Below the pieces are notes generated by a model. The model did no database searches and had not been told where the DNA came from. It saw nothing but the letters and a program-made list of their open reading frames with translations. The translations under genes were made by a program, and so were the position numbers. A stretch of DNA of 5,972 bases, taken from NCBI GenBank assembly GCA_000403945.1, contig APFI01000173.1, positions 1-5,972 on the forward strand, read 5' to 3'. Numbering within the stretch: the first letter of the stretch is position 1; each line of letters opens with the position of its first letter. The stretch is from Desulfovibrio sp. Dsv1. Lineage in GTDB: Bacteria; Desulfobacterota; Desulfovibrionia; Desulfovibrionales; Desulfovibrionaceae. Of this stretch, positions 1-5,972 are shown in pieces.

Positions 1-1
1 C

Positions 2-318
2 GCGACAGCGGATTGCGCTCGGGCAATCGCTCTGATTGACGGATTTGCGGCGGAAAGACTTTTGGTGGACAAGGGCTGCGACACGGACGAGATTCTCGCC
101 CGGGCTGAAAAACAGGGTATGGAAACGATCATTCCCCCGAAGAAAAGCCGCAGGGAGCGGCGCGATTGCGACAAGGAGTCTTGCAGGGCCCGCAGAGTCT
201 TCCCGGCGGTAACGGCTCATCCATTTTCCGGCGGTTCGCAGGATGCCCCCCCATTCGCCGGACCATTTCCTCCCGGCCTCCGGCCGTCAGCTGGGCTTCT
301 TGTGGCTGTTCACCTTCT
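2..318 (+). pseudogene. IS5-family transposase, decayed C-terminal half
   Basis: This is the remnant of a DDE transposase that would have cut and pasted an IS5-type (IS427-like) element. The frame starting at base 2 reads ADCARAIALIDGF, then LLVDKGCDTDEILARAEKQG, then IIPPKKSRRERRDCDKE. These match the family blocks around the second catalytic Asp (normally A-D-R/K-G-Y-D) and the I-P-P-K-x-N-R...R-D-Y-D-K stretch, up to about base 190. Beyond that the usual RHLVENAF block with the catalytic Glu is not readable in frame. Similarity to the C-terminal L-K-R-W-R-G-I-A-T-R and T-I-S-S-F-L-A-A-V-Q segments can be followed only in pieces, with shifted frames, to about base 315, so the end is approximate. 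The N-terminal half lies outside the window. Several conserved Tyr positions are Cys. Bases 319-401, between this remnant and hemW, show no gene and no terminal inverted repeat I could identify. Family assignment is confident for 2-190 and tentative after that. Confidence 0.82.
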
Positions 319-401
319 CCCCCGGTCGGGTCGCTGCTGTTTGGCAACTCCGACTCCACCTATTTGAGGAAGGGCGAACAACCTATTGAAATATTATACA
401 C

Positions 402-1676
402 CTAGGCCGACGGCCAGATCACCGTCTGGATTTCCGGCATGTCGTTTCTGCCGGACAACGATTTGGCCGGCGCGGAGGGCGGGGAGGCCGTGTCGGGCGG
501 CAGAGGCTGTTTGAGCACGGCTTCCGTACGCTCGAAAAGATTGGACAGAATGGAATTGGACACCAGCATGCCGCTGCGGGTCAGGCGCAGATAGCCGTTA
601 CGGATTCGGATCAGGCCGTTTTCATGCAGGGCCTGAACCAGACGCTGGTGGTCGCGCAGAAAATCGCGGCCCGTCAGTGTCTGATAGACTTTGAGCCGTA
701 GGCCGCGCGAGGTCCGCAAACGCAGCATGATCAGTTCCAGCACGCGCACGGTGGGAGTCAGGCTCTCCACTTCCGTGCCCAGCGCACCTTCACGAGTCCG
801 GGCCTCCCAGGCCCGCTGGCCAGCCGGATTGGTCCAACGCCGCCCCGCCATGGTGGAGGTGGCCGACGGTCCCATGCCCAGATAGTCCGCGCCCTCCCAA
901 TAGCCCAGATTGTGGCGGCACTGGAAGCCCATGCGCGCGAAATTGGAAATTTCGTAATGCATATAGCCGTTGGCCTCCAGAAAGGCAGCGCCCTCCATGA
1001 ACATGATGTTCTGATCCCGCTCGGGCGGCAACGCCATCCGTCCCTCCTCGCAGTCGCGCTCCAGCGGCGTGCCCGGCTCCAAGGTTAGGCCGTAGGCAGA
1101 AATATGATCCGGGCTCATCCGCACGGCGTCCTTGAGGGTTTGCAGCCACTGGCGCACGCTCAGACCGGGCAGGCCCCACATCAGATCCATATTGATGTTG
1201 GCGCAGCCTGCCTCGCGCACCGCAAAGACCGCGCGCAGGCTGTCCTGAGCCTTGTGCGGACGCCCCAGCAGGCGCAGCGTGTTCTCGTCCAGACTCTGGA
1301 TGCCGATGGACAAACGGTTGACACCTGCCGCCAGGTACTGCTTCACGCTCTGCCTCCCCCGCAGGGATTCGGGATTGGCCTCCAGAGTTATTTCGGCCTT
1401 GGGGCTGAGCGTGAAGCAGCGGGCCAGACGCTCCAGCACTATGCCCACAATGCGCGGCGGCAGCAGACTGGGCGTGCCCCCGCCGAAAAAGACGCTCTGC
1501 ACCTCTGTCCCGCCCAGGCGGTCGCCCCAGTAGGCGGCCTCCAGCAGCAGGGTGTCCAGGTAGTTGCGCAGCAGGGGCGAAGCGGCAGGTTCCACGCCCC
1601 GGCCCAGAGGGACAGAATGGAAGGCGCAGTAGTTGCAGCGCGTGCGGCAGAAGGGGACGTGGATATAAACGAGCAT
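402..1676 (-). CDS. hemW: HemW, radical-SAM haem chaperone
   Basis: A 424-residue radical-SAM protein of the HemW family, a cytosolic haem-binding chaperone that hands haem to apoproteins. It is often mislabelled oxygen-independent coproporphyrinogen III oxidase (HemN). Seen: the [4Fe-4S] motif C10-x3-C14-x2-C17 followed by A-F. HemN has a fourth Cys two residues after the third, and its absence here favours HemW. Also seen are GGGTPS at 65-70, LEANPES at 98-104, NRLSIGIQS at 120-128 and the HemW haem-binding signature HNLGYW at 255-260. A C-terminal HemW-type domain follows to about 380. Residues 381-424 form a Pro/Ser-rich tail beyond the usual length of about 380. The ATG at 1676 was chosen because MLVYIHVPFC is the family's normal N-terminus; an upstream TTG at 1724 falls inside the promoter-like region. 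A short GGA lies 6 bases before the ATG. The gene is divergent from pepA and converges on the left IS remnant. If the host makes haem through sirohaem, oxidase activity would not be expected. Confidence 0.94.
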   Translation of the reverse strand: MLVYIHVPFCRTRCNYCAFHSVPLGRGVEPAASPLLRNYLDTLLLEAAYWGDRLGGTEVQSVFFGGGTPSLLPPRIVGIVLERLARCFTLSPKAEITLEANPESLRGRQSVKQYLAAGVNRLSIGIQSLDENTLRLLGRPHKAQDSLRAVFAVREAGCANINMDLMWGLPGLSVRQWLQTLKDAVRMSPDHISAYGLTLEPGTPLERDCEEGRMALPPERDQNIMFMEGAAFLEANGYMHYEISNFARMGFQCRHNLGYWEGADYLGMGPSATSTMAGRRWTNPAGQRAWEARTREGALGTEVESLTPTVRVLELIMLRLRTSRGLRLKVYQTLTGRDFLRDHQRLVQALHENGLIRIRNGYLRLTRSGMLVSNSILSNLFERTEAVLKQPLPPDTASPPSAPAKSLSGRNDMPEIQTVIWPSA

Positions 1677-1687
1677 GCATTTTCCGT

Positions 1688-1778
1688 TGGCAAAATAATG
1701 GCGATGGACTGGCAAAAATTGCAAGGATCATGCCCGACGGAGCGGGAGAGCCCCGCCCCGCAGCCGCACTTGGCAAAA
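1688..1778. repeat. Three TGGCAAAA octamers in the divergent promoter region
   Basis: The octamer TGGCAAAA occurs three times in the same orientation, at 1688-1695, 1710-1717 and 1771-1778. The first two are 22 bases apart start to start, about two helical turns. The third overlaps the -35 box of the pepA promoter, and the first two overlap the hemW promoter candidate. This placement is what an operator for one regulator acting on both directions would look like. No regulator is identified, and A-rich octamers can recur by chance. Confidence 0.4.
1695..1724 (-). promoter_or_regulatory. Candidate sigma70-type promoter of hemW
   Basis: On the minus strand, TTGCAA (1724-1719) and CATTAT (1700-1695) are separated by 18 bases, a moderate match to -35/-10 elements. 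Initiation would fall near 1688 and give a leader of only about 12 bases before the ATG at 1676, with GGA at 1685-1683 as the only Shine-Dalgarno-like stretch. The short leader and imperfect boxes keep confidence modest. Confidence 0.4.
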
Positions 1779-1798
1779 ACAGCGGCATGGCGTATATT
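1770..1798 (+). promoter_or_regulatory. Probable sigma70-type promoter of pepA-cobA/hemD-purN
   Basis: TTGGCA (1770-1775) and TATATT (1793-1798) are separated by exactly 17 bases, close to the bacterial housekeeping consensus. Initiation would be near 1805, giving a leader of about 55 bases before the pepA ATG. It is the best promoter match seen upstream of the rightward genes and fits transcription of all three as a unit. Confidence 0.68.
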
Positions 1799-1844
1799 TA
1801 AACACTCAGCTTTCAGCCGCACGCCGCCACAGTGCCACATTCAT

Positions 1845-1850
1845 GAGGAG
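1845..1850 (+). promoter_or_regulatory. Ribosome binding site of pepA
   Basis: GAGGAG lies 9 bases before the ATG at 1860. It supports this start over the long upstream extension of the same frame, which stays open back to 1104 but runs antisense to hemW. Confidence 0.8.
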
Positions 1851-1859
1851 AACCCGGCT

Positions 1860-3365
1860 ATGGACATACGCTTCCAGAACCTCGGCCCCGAACAGTGGAA
1901 AGCCGCAGTCATGCTGGCGCCAGCCTGCGAGGGCGAAGACATCTTACGCGAGTGCCCGGAACTGGACAAGGCCGCGCCTTGGCTGGCCATAGCCCCGGCC
2001 ATGCGCGACTTCAAGGGCAAGGATGGCGAACTGGCCCTACTGCATGGCCATCCGGAGCTTTCCGTGCCGCGCGTGCTGGCTGTGGGCCTGGGGCAGCGCG
2101 AAAAAGTGGACATCGCCAAACTGCGCGCGGCCGTGGCATCCGCCGTGCAGCGCTGCCGCCAACTGGGCATGGACTCCATCCTGCTGCCCGAACCGGCCTT
2201 GGCCCGCCTGACTGGCGGACGGGAACGCCTGGTGGAGGAATGCGTCTACGCTGCGCAACTGGCCCTCTACCGCTTCACGGCTCTGAAAAAATCGCAAGAG
2301 GACGAGCTCGCTGATCCGCAGTGGCTGGCCTTGGGTTTTGATGGGCAGTCCGTGCCCGACGGCGCACACGCGGCCGCCCGCCGGGGCGAACGCGCGGCCA
2401 AAGCCGTGAGCCTGACGCGGGATCTGGCCAACACGCCGGGCAATCTGCTCTATCCCGAAAGTCTGGCCCAGCGTGCTGCCGATCTGGCCAAAGAGCTGGG
2501 CTTCACCCGCACGGTGCTGGACGAGGAAGCTCTGGCCGCCGAAGGCATGGGCGCGTTGCTGGCCGTGGGCCATGGGTCGGCCCGCCCTCCCCGCCTGGTG
2601 GTGCTGGAGCACGCTCCCGAAGGACACGAGCAGGACAAGCCGCTGATTCTGGTGGGCAAGGGCATCACCTTTGACTCCGGCGGCATCAGCCTCAAATCCG
2701 CCGCCAGCATGCAGCAGATGAAATGCGACATGACCGGCGCGGCGGCGGTGCTGGCCGCCATCGCGGCCCTGGCCGAGGAGGACGCGCCCCGCCGGGTCAT
2801 CGGCCTGCTGGCATGCGCCGAGAACATGCCCGACGGCAAGGCCACCCGCCCCGGCGACGTGGTACGCGCGGCCAGCGGCGATACGGTGGAAATCACCAAT
2901 ACCGACGCCGAGGGCCGCCTAGTTCTCTGCGACGCCTTGGCTTACGCCCAGAAACAATGGACCCCGGCCGCCTTGGTAGACATCGCCACACTCACTGGCG
3001 CGTGCGCTGTGGCCCTGGGCACGGGGCTGGCCGGGCTCTTCTGCGATGACGAGGATCTGGCCGAACGCATCGGCGCCGCAGGCGGCGTGGGCGGCGAAAA
3101 CTACTGGCCGCTGCCGCTCTGGCAGCCCTACGCGGAACAGCTCAAAAGCGAGGTGGCGGACATCTGCCACACCGGCCCGCGCGAAGGCGGGGCCATCAAC
3201 GCCGCGCTCTTCCTCAAGCATTTCGTGCGCGAAGGCGTGCGCTGGGCGCATCTGGATATCGCGGGCGTGGACTGGAACGCCAAAAAAACGCCGCTCTGCC
3301 CGGTGGGCGCGTCGGGCTTCGGCGCGCGCACCCTGCTTGAACTGGCCCGGGGAGGCGTGCAATGA
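1860..3365 (+). CDS. pepA: Cytosol (leucyl) aminopeptidase, M17 family
   Basis: A 501-residue M17 metallopeptidase that removes N-terminal amino acids, typically Leu, from peptides in the cytoplasm; family members form hexamers with two metal ions per active site. Residues 1 to about 165 form the variable N-terminal domain and about 170-501 the catalytic domain. All active-site residues are present: K267 and D272 in GKGITFDSGG, K279, D290 in KCDMTGA, and D349, E351 and R353 in the signature NTDAEGRL (347-354). They sit at a constant +17 offset from the bovine lens enzyme (K250, D255, K262, D273, D332, E334, R336), so the enzyme should be active. Length is normal for the family. It is the first gene of the presumed operon, and its TGA overlaps the ATG of cobA-hemD. 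Some PepA homologues (E. coli) also bind DNA in carAB control and Xer recombination; nothing here shows whether this one does. Confidence 0.97.
   Translation: MDIRFQNLGPEQWKAAVMLAPACEGEDILRECPELDKAAPWLAIAPAMRDFKGKDGELALLHGHPELSVPRVLAVGLGQREKVDIAKLRAAVASAVQRCRQLGMDSILLPEPALARLTGGRERLVEECVYAAQLALYRFTALKKSQEDELADPQWLALGFDGQSVPDGAHAAARRGERAAKAVSLTRDLANTPGNLLYPESLAQRAADLAKELGFTRTVLDEEALAAEGMGALLAVGHGSARPPRLVVLEHAPEGHEQDKPLILVGKGITFDSGGISLKSAASMQQMKCDMTGAAAVLAAIAALAEEDAPRRVIGLLACAENMPDGKATRPGDVVRAASGDTVEITNTDAEGRLVLCDALAYAQKQWTPAALVDIATLTGACAVALGTGLAGLFCDDEDLAERIGAAGGVGGENYWPLPLWQPYAEQLKSEVADICHTGPREGGAINAALFLKHFVREGVRWAHLDIAGVDWNAKKTPLCPVGASGFGARTLLELARGGVQ
3349..3355 (+). promoter_or_regulatory. 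Ribosome binding site of cobA-hemD inside pepA
   Basis: GGGGAGG lies within the last codons of pepA, 6 bases before the ATG at 3362. It allows independent initiation as well as termination-reinitiation at the ATGA overlap. Confidence 0.75.
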
Positions 3366-4882
3366 AAGTCTATCTTCTGGGTGCGGGCCCCGGCGATCCC
3401 GGTTTGCTGACACTCAAGGCCAAGGACGTTCTGGCATCGGCGGACGTGGTGGTCTACGACGCTCTGGCCAAAGACAGCCTGCTGGGCCACGCCCGGCCCG
3501 ACGCCGAGCTGATCTACGTGGGCAAAGTGGCGGGCAATCACGCCCTGCCCCAGTACGAGATCAACGCACTGCTGGTGCGCAAGGCCAAAGAGGGCAAGGT
3601 TGTGGCCCGCCTCAAGGGCGGCGACCCTTATATTTTCGGGCGCGGCGGTGAAGAGGCCGAGGAACTGCTGGCTGCGGGCGTGCCCTTTGAGGAAGTGCCA
3701 GGCATCAGCAGCACCATCGCGGCGCCGGCCTATGCGGGTATTCCCCTAACCCACCGCGACTTCACCTCCTCGGTGACCATCATCACCGGCCACGAGAATC
3801 CGGACAAGCCCGGTTCGGTGCGCAACTGGCGGGCCCTGGCCCAAAGCGCCTCCACCCTAGTCTTTGTCATGGGCATGAAAAACCTGCCGGACATCGCCCG
3901 CAATCTGCTGGACGCAGGCCTAGACCCGCAAACCCCGGCGGCCCTGGTTTACCGGGGCACCACGCCACGCCAGCGCAGTCTGGTCGCCTCCCTGCGCGAC
4001 CTGCCCCAAGCCGCCTTGGACGCGCATTTCACCAATCCCTCGGTGATTGTGGTGGGCAAGGTGGCAAGCCTGCACCACAAACTGAACTGGTTCGAGCAAA
4101 AGCCCCTGCTGGGCAAAAGCATTGTGGTTACCCGCGCGCGGGAACAGGTCAGCGGCCTAGCCAGCAGCCTGACGGAACTGGGGGCCGAGGTCATTCAATG
4201 CCCCACCATTGAAATCCGCCCCCTGCCCGAGTATGCGGAGCTGGATGCGGCTGTGGCTCGGCTGGCGGACTACGGCTGGCTGATTTTCACTTCCGTGAAT
4301 GGGGTGCGCCATTTCTGGCTGCGCTTGGAAGCGGCGGGCAAAGACAGCCGGGCGCTGGGTGCCTGTAAAGTGGCGGCCATCGGCCCGGCCACAGCAGACG
4401 CTCTGCTGGCGCGCGGCATCCGGCCCGATTTCGTGCCAGAACGCTACGTGGCTGAAGGCGTGGTGGAGGGCCTGCTGGCGCGTGAGGGTGGACAGCTGGT
4501 CGGAACACGTATGCTGTTGCCGCGCGCGGCCAAAGCCCGCGACGTGCTGCCTGTGGAACTGGATAAGGCCGGGGCTGTGGTGGATGTGAGCCCCGCCTAT
4601 GAAACCGTACCGGCCGCCGGGCGCAAGGACGAGGTGCTGGCGCGCCTGAAAGAAGGCTCGCTTTCCTGCGTGACCTTCGGTTCCTCCTCCACGGTGGAGA
4701 ACTTTCTGAGCCTGATCCCGGCGGAAAAACTCAGGGAGCACCCGGAAACCCGGCTAGCGGCCATCGGCCCGGTGACGGCCCGGACCCTGCGTGAGCACGG
4801 GCTGGAGGCCCATATCCAGCCGGGGGAATATACCATCCCGACTCTGGTCAAGGCCATGACGGAATACTTCACGCGGAACTGA
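3362..4882 (+). CDS. cobA-hemD: Uroporphyrinogen-III C-methyltransferase / uroporphyrinogen-III synthase fusion
   Basis: A 506-residue bifunctional cytoplasmic enzyme of tetrapyrrole synthesis. The N-terminal CobA part (1 to about 245) transfers two methyl groups from SAM to uroporphyrinogen III, giving precorrin-2. The C-terminal HemD part (about 251-506) cyclises hydroxymethylbilane to uroporphyrinogen III. Seen in CobA: GAGPGDP at 7-13, RLKGGDPYIFGRGGEE at 83-98, VPGISS at 112-117 and GIPLTHR at 126-132, the SUMT blocks in the right order. HemD starts with LGKSIVVTRAREQ (250-262) and shows LIFTSVNGVRHF, VAAIGPATA, the V-P-E-R-Y-V-A-E-G-V stretch and a late FGSSSTVENF, typical of this poorly conserved fold. 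Both halves are of normal length with no break. The fusion would pass product directly from HemD to CobA. It overlaps pepA by 4 bases and precedes purN by 19. In sulfate reducers precorrin-2 feeds sirohaem for sulfite reductase, cobalamin and, through sirohaem, haem. Confidence 0.96.
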   Translation: MKVYLLGAGPGDPGLLTLKAKDVLASADVVVYDALAKDSLLGHARPDAELIYVGKVAGNHALPQYEINALLVRKAKEGKVVARLKGGDPYIFGRGGEEAEELLAAGVPFEEVPGISSTIAAPAYAGIPLTHRDFTSSVTIITGHENPDKPGSVRNWRALAQSASTLVFVMGMKNLPDIARNLLDAGLDPQTPAALVYRGTTPRQRSLVASLRDLPQAALDAHFTNPSVIVVGKVASLHHKLNWFEQKPLLGKSIVVTRAREQVSGLASSLTELGAEVIQCPTIEIRPLPEYAELDAAVARLADYGWLIFTSVNGVRHFWLRLEAAGKDSRALGACKVAAIGPATADALLARGIRPDFVPERYVAEGVVEGLLAREGGQLVGTRMLLPRAAKARDVLPVELDKAGAVVDVSPAYETVPAAGRKDEVLARLKEGSLSCVTFGSSSTVENFLSLIPAEKLREHPETRLAAIGPVTARTLREHGLEAHIQPGEYTIPTLVKAMTEYFTRN

Positions 4883-4901
4883 TCCGCGCCTTGAGGAAGC
4901 C

Positions 4902-5576
4902 ATGCCTCTCAAAATCGCCATACTGGCCTCGGGTGGAGGAACCAACGCCCAGGCCATGATCGATAAGGCCGCCGCAGGCATCCTGGATGTGGACATCCGC
5001 CTGATTCTCAGCAACAGGCCGGGCGCGGGCGTGCTGGAGCACGCCCGCAAGGCCGGACTACCGCACTTGGCCTTGGACCACACTCGCTTTCCGGACCGGG
5101 AGACCTATGATTGGCAACTCATCGCGGCCCTGCGCGAAAGCGGCGCGGAGCTCATCGTGCTGGCCGGGTACATGCGGTTGCTCACCTCCGCCTTTCTGGA
5201 AGCCTTTGCCGGGCGGGTTATCAACATCCATCCAGCCTTGCTGCCCAGCTTTCCCGGCGTGCACGGCGGGGCCGACGCCCAGGCCTACGGGGTCAAAATT
5301 TCCGGATGCACCGTGCATTTCGTGGAAGAAAAGGCGGACAGCGGCCCAGTGATCATCCAAGCCGCCGTGCCCATGTATGCCGAGGAGGATTTGGGCAGCC
5401 TGATGAACCGCATCCACAGCCTAGAACACCGCATCTATCCGCAGGCGCTGCAATGGTTCGCCGAGAGTCGCATCAGCACGCAGGGCCGTCAGGTGCATCT
5501 GGCGCCGGGCGCGCGGCCCGTGCTGAAGCCGGACGGGCACTGGCTGGTCTGGCCTCCGCTGGAGGAAGGATTCTAA
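4902..5576 (+). CDS. purN: Phosphoribosylglycinamide formyltransferase (GART)
   Basis: A 224-residue cytoplasmic enzyme of de novo purine synthesis that formylates glycinamide ribonucleotide using 10-formyltetrahydrofolate. Seen: the phosphate-binding loop ASGGGTNAQAM at 9-19, LAGYMRLL at 87-94, the catalytic block INIHPALLPSFPGVHG at 107-122 with N108 and H110, and the SGCTVHFVEEKADSGPVI stretch with catalytic D146. These residues are at +2 relative to E. coli N106, H108 and D144. Length is normal, slightly longer than the E. coli enzyme because of a C-terminal tail (about 190-224). GAGG, 5 bases before the ATG, serves as the ribosome binding site. It is the last gene of the presumed operon and is followed by a hairpin. 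There is no metabolic link to its tetrapyrrole neighbour beyond shared transcription. Confidence 0.96.
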   Translation: MPLKIAILASGGGTNAQAMIDKAAAGILDVDIRLILSNRPGAGVLEHARKAGLPHLALDHTRFPDRETYDWQLIAALRESGAELIVLAGYMRLLTSAFLEAFAGRVINIHPALLPSFPGVHGGADAQAYGVKISGCTVHFVEEKADSGPVIIQAAVPMYAEEDLGSLMNRIHSLEHRIYPQALQWFAESRISTQGRQVHLAPGARPVLKPDGHWLVWPPLEEGF

Positions 5577-5583
5577 CGTGTTC

Positions 5584-5607
5584 ACGGGCCGACGAAAGTC
5601 GACCCGT
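5584..5607 (+). terminator. Hairpin terminator after purN
   Basis: Arms ACGGGCCGAC (5584-5593) and GTCGACCCGT (5598-5607) pair at 9 of 10 positions around a GAAA tetraloop, 7 bases after the purN stop. The following bases are T-rich but interrupted (TGTGTTT, then CTTTGT), so it is an imperfect intrinsic terminator. It probably ends the operon transcript or stabilises its 3' end. Bases 5608-5694 beyond it are AT-rich and hold no gene I can recognise. Confidence 0.68.
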
Positions 5608-5694
5608 TGTGTTTCCCGGCTTTGTACAAGATTATGAATATAATAAGGGCTGTCCTGGGAAGTGTAGTCACGAGATTGTCTGGAATTTTATTTT

Positions 5695-5972
5695 ATGGCA
5701 TAGCTCGCTTGTCTTTAACCGCAAGCGAGAAACACATGTCCATCGCAGTCCATCGGCGCTTTATCAATGCGGTCTTCCGGGTTATGCGCGCGGGCGCTCC
5801 GTGGCGGGATCCGCTCCCCGCCCCTGGCGCTGGAACGGCACCCGCCGACGCTTCACCCGTTGGCGCGATAATGGCGTGCGGGAGCGGCCGCCTGAAATTC
5901 CGATTGACGAATCGGACCCCGCGCCGGTCATTATGGCTGATGATCGATGCGGGGTTCACCCACAGGCGGCGG
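5695..5972 (+). pseudogene. IS5-family transposase, decayed N-terminal part
   Basis: This is the N-terminal part of an IS5-type DDE transposase, broken by stops and frameshifts and cut by the window end. The likely original ATG is 5695, with an in-frame TAG two codons later. Recognisable blocks lie in different frames: KRETHV (from about 5722), RFINAVFRVMRAGAPWRD (to about 5808), then after a shift WNGTRRRFTRWRDNGV and EIPIDES, then after another WLMIDA, which holds the first catalytic Asp, and finally VHPQAA. In intact relatives these are L-L-P-G-x-x-x-x-H-V-G, the R-T-G-A-P-W-R-D-L-P box, H-R-R-F-x-R-W, the W-E-R-L-L-E block, M-I-D-A-S and V-H-P-H-A-A-G. At least three indels are needed to restore the reading, so this cannot make a working protein. 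It has the same orientation and family as the left remnant. No terminal inverted repeat was found upstream of 5695. Confidence 0.83.
5704..5729. repeat. 8-bp perfect inverted repeat inside the right IS remnant
   Basis: CTCGCTTG (5704-5711) and CAAGCGAG (5722-5729) are perfect inverted arms around a 10-base spacer. They lie in the decayed start of the transposase, and the right arm encodes part of the K-R-E-T-H-V block. No run of T follows, so it is not a terminator. A chance or deletion-derived origin is likely. Confidence 0.5.

Noticed and set aside
393..398. Minus-strand TATAAT just after the hemW stop
   Set aside because: No -35-like hexamer lies at a suitable distance and no gene follows on that strand within the window.
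402..417. Short inverted repeat at the hemW 3' end as a terminator
   Set aside because: The stem is only about 3-5 pairs with a bulge and no following run of T on the minus strand; no convincing terminator was found for hemW.
1677..1724. TTG at 1724 as the hemW start
   Set aside because: It would add 16 residues with no family match, and it overlaps the -35-like element. The ATG at 1676 gives the typical N-terminus.
1742..1756. GCGGG/CCCGC inverted repeat in the divergent region
   Set aside because: It is only five pairs in GC-rich DNA, with no T run, and can easily arise by chance.
790..1788. Long minus-strand open frame overlapping hemW in another frame
   Set aside because: Its composition is rich in Arg, Ala and Gly as expected for a frame shadow in GC-rich DNA, and it shows no motif. 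The hemW frame carries all the family motifs.
1104..1859. Upstream extension of the pepA frame, open for 252 more codons
   Set aside because: It runs antisense to hemW, lacks family similarity and crosses the pepA promoter. The ATG at 1860 has a good ribosome binding site and the normal PepA length.
5693..5959. Minus-strand open frame of 88 codons at the right edge
   Set aside because: The plus strand of the same bases shows clear IS5 transposase blocks, so the minus frame is a shadow.
1..5972. CRISPR array, tRNA, rRNA, riboswitch or defence genes
   Set aside because: No regularly spaced repeats, cloverleaf-like segments, rRNA stretches or recognisable riboswitch cores were seen, and every intact gene belongs to a known housekeeping family.

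Overview
The window is GC-rich (clearly above 60% in the genes) and carries four intact, conserved bacterial genes between two decayed insertion-sequence remnants. The best guess for the host is a sulfate-reducing deltaproteobacterium of the Desulfovibrio type. This rests on the general protein character, the fused uroporphyrinogen-III methyltransferase/synthase (familiar from Desulfovibrio, which makes haem through sirohaem), and the IS5-like remnants. It is inference; no species can be named from the sequence alone.

Layout. Positions 2 to about 318 (+) are the degraded C-terminal half of an IS5-family DDE transposase. An AT-rich strip of about 80 bases follows with no gene. hemW (402-1676, -), a radical-SAM haem chaperone, is convergent with that remnant. 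A 183-bp divergent control region (1677-1859) holds a near-consensus sigma70-type promoter for the rightward genes, a weaker one for hemW, and three identical TGGCAAAA octamers. Rightward come pepA (1860-3365, leucyl aminopeptidase), a cobA-hemD fusion (3362-4882) and purN (4902-5576, GAR formyltransferase). pepA and cobA-hemD overlap by ATGA, and purN follows after 19 bases, so the three look like one operon. A GAAA-loop hairpin (5584-5607) lies just after purN as a probable terminator. From about 5695 to the window end (+) is the degraded N-terminal part of an IS5-family transposase in the same orientation as the left remnant.

How the genes relate. CobA-HemD turns hydroxymethylbilane into uroporphyrinogen III and then precorrin-2, the branch point to sirohaem, cobalamin and, in sulfate reducers, haem. 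HemW, across the shared control region, handles haem delivery, so the locus has a tetrapyrrole theme. PepA and PurN are housekeeping genes (peptide turnover, purine synthesis) with no obvious biochemical tie beyond co-transcription.

I see no previously undescribed system. The most interesting signals are the same-orientation IS5 remnants bracketing a core-gene block, the apparent A:T-to-G:C bias of their substitutions, the repeated octamer in the divergent promoter, and the extra C-terminal tail on HemW.
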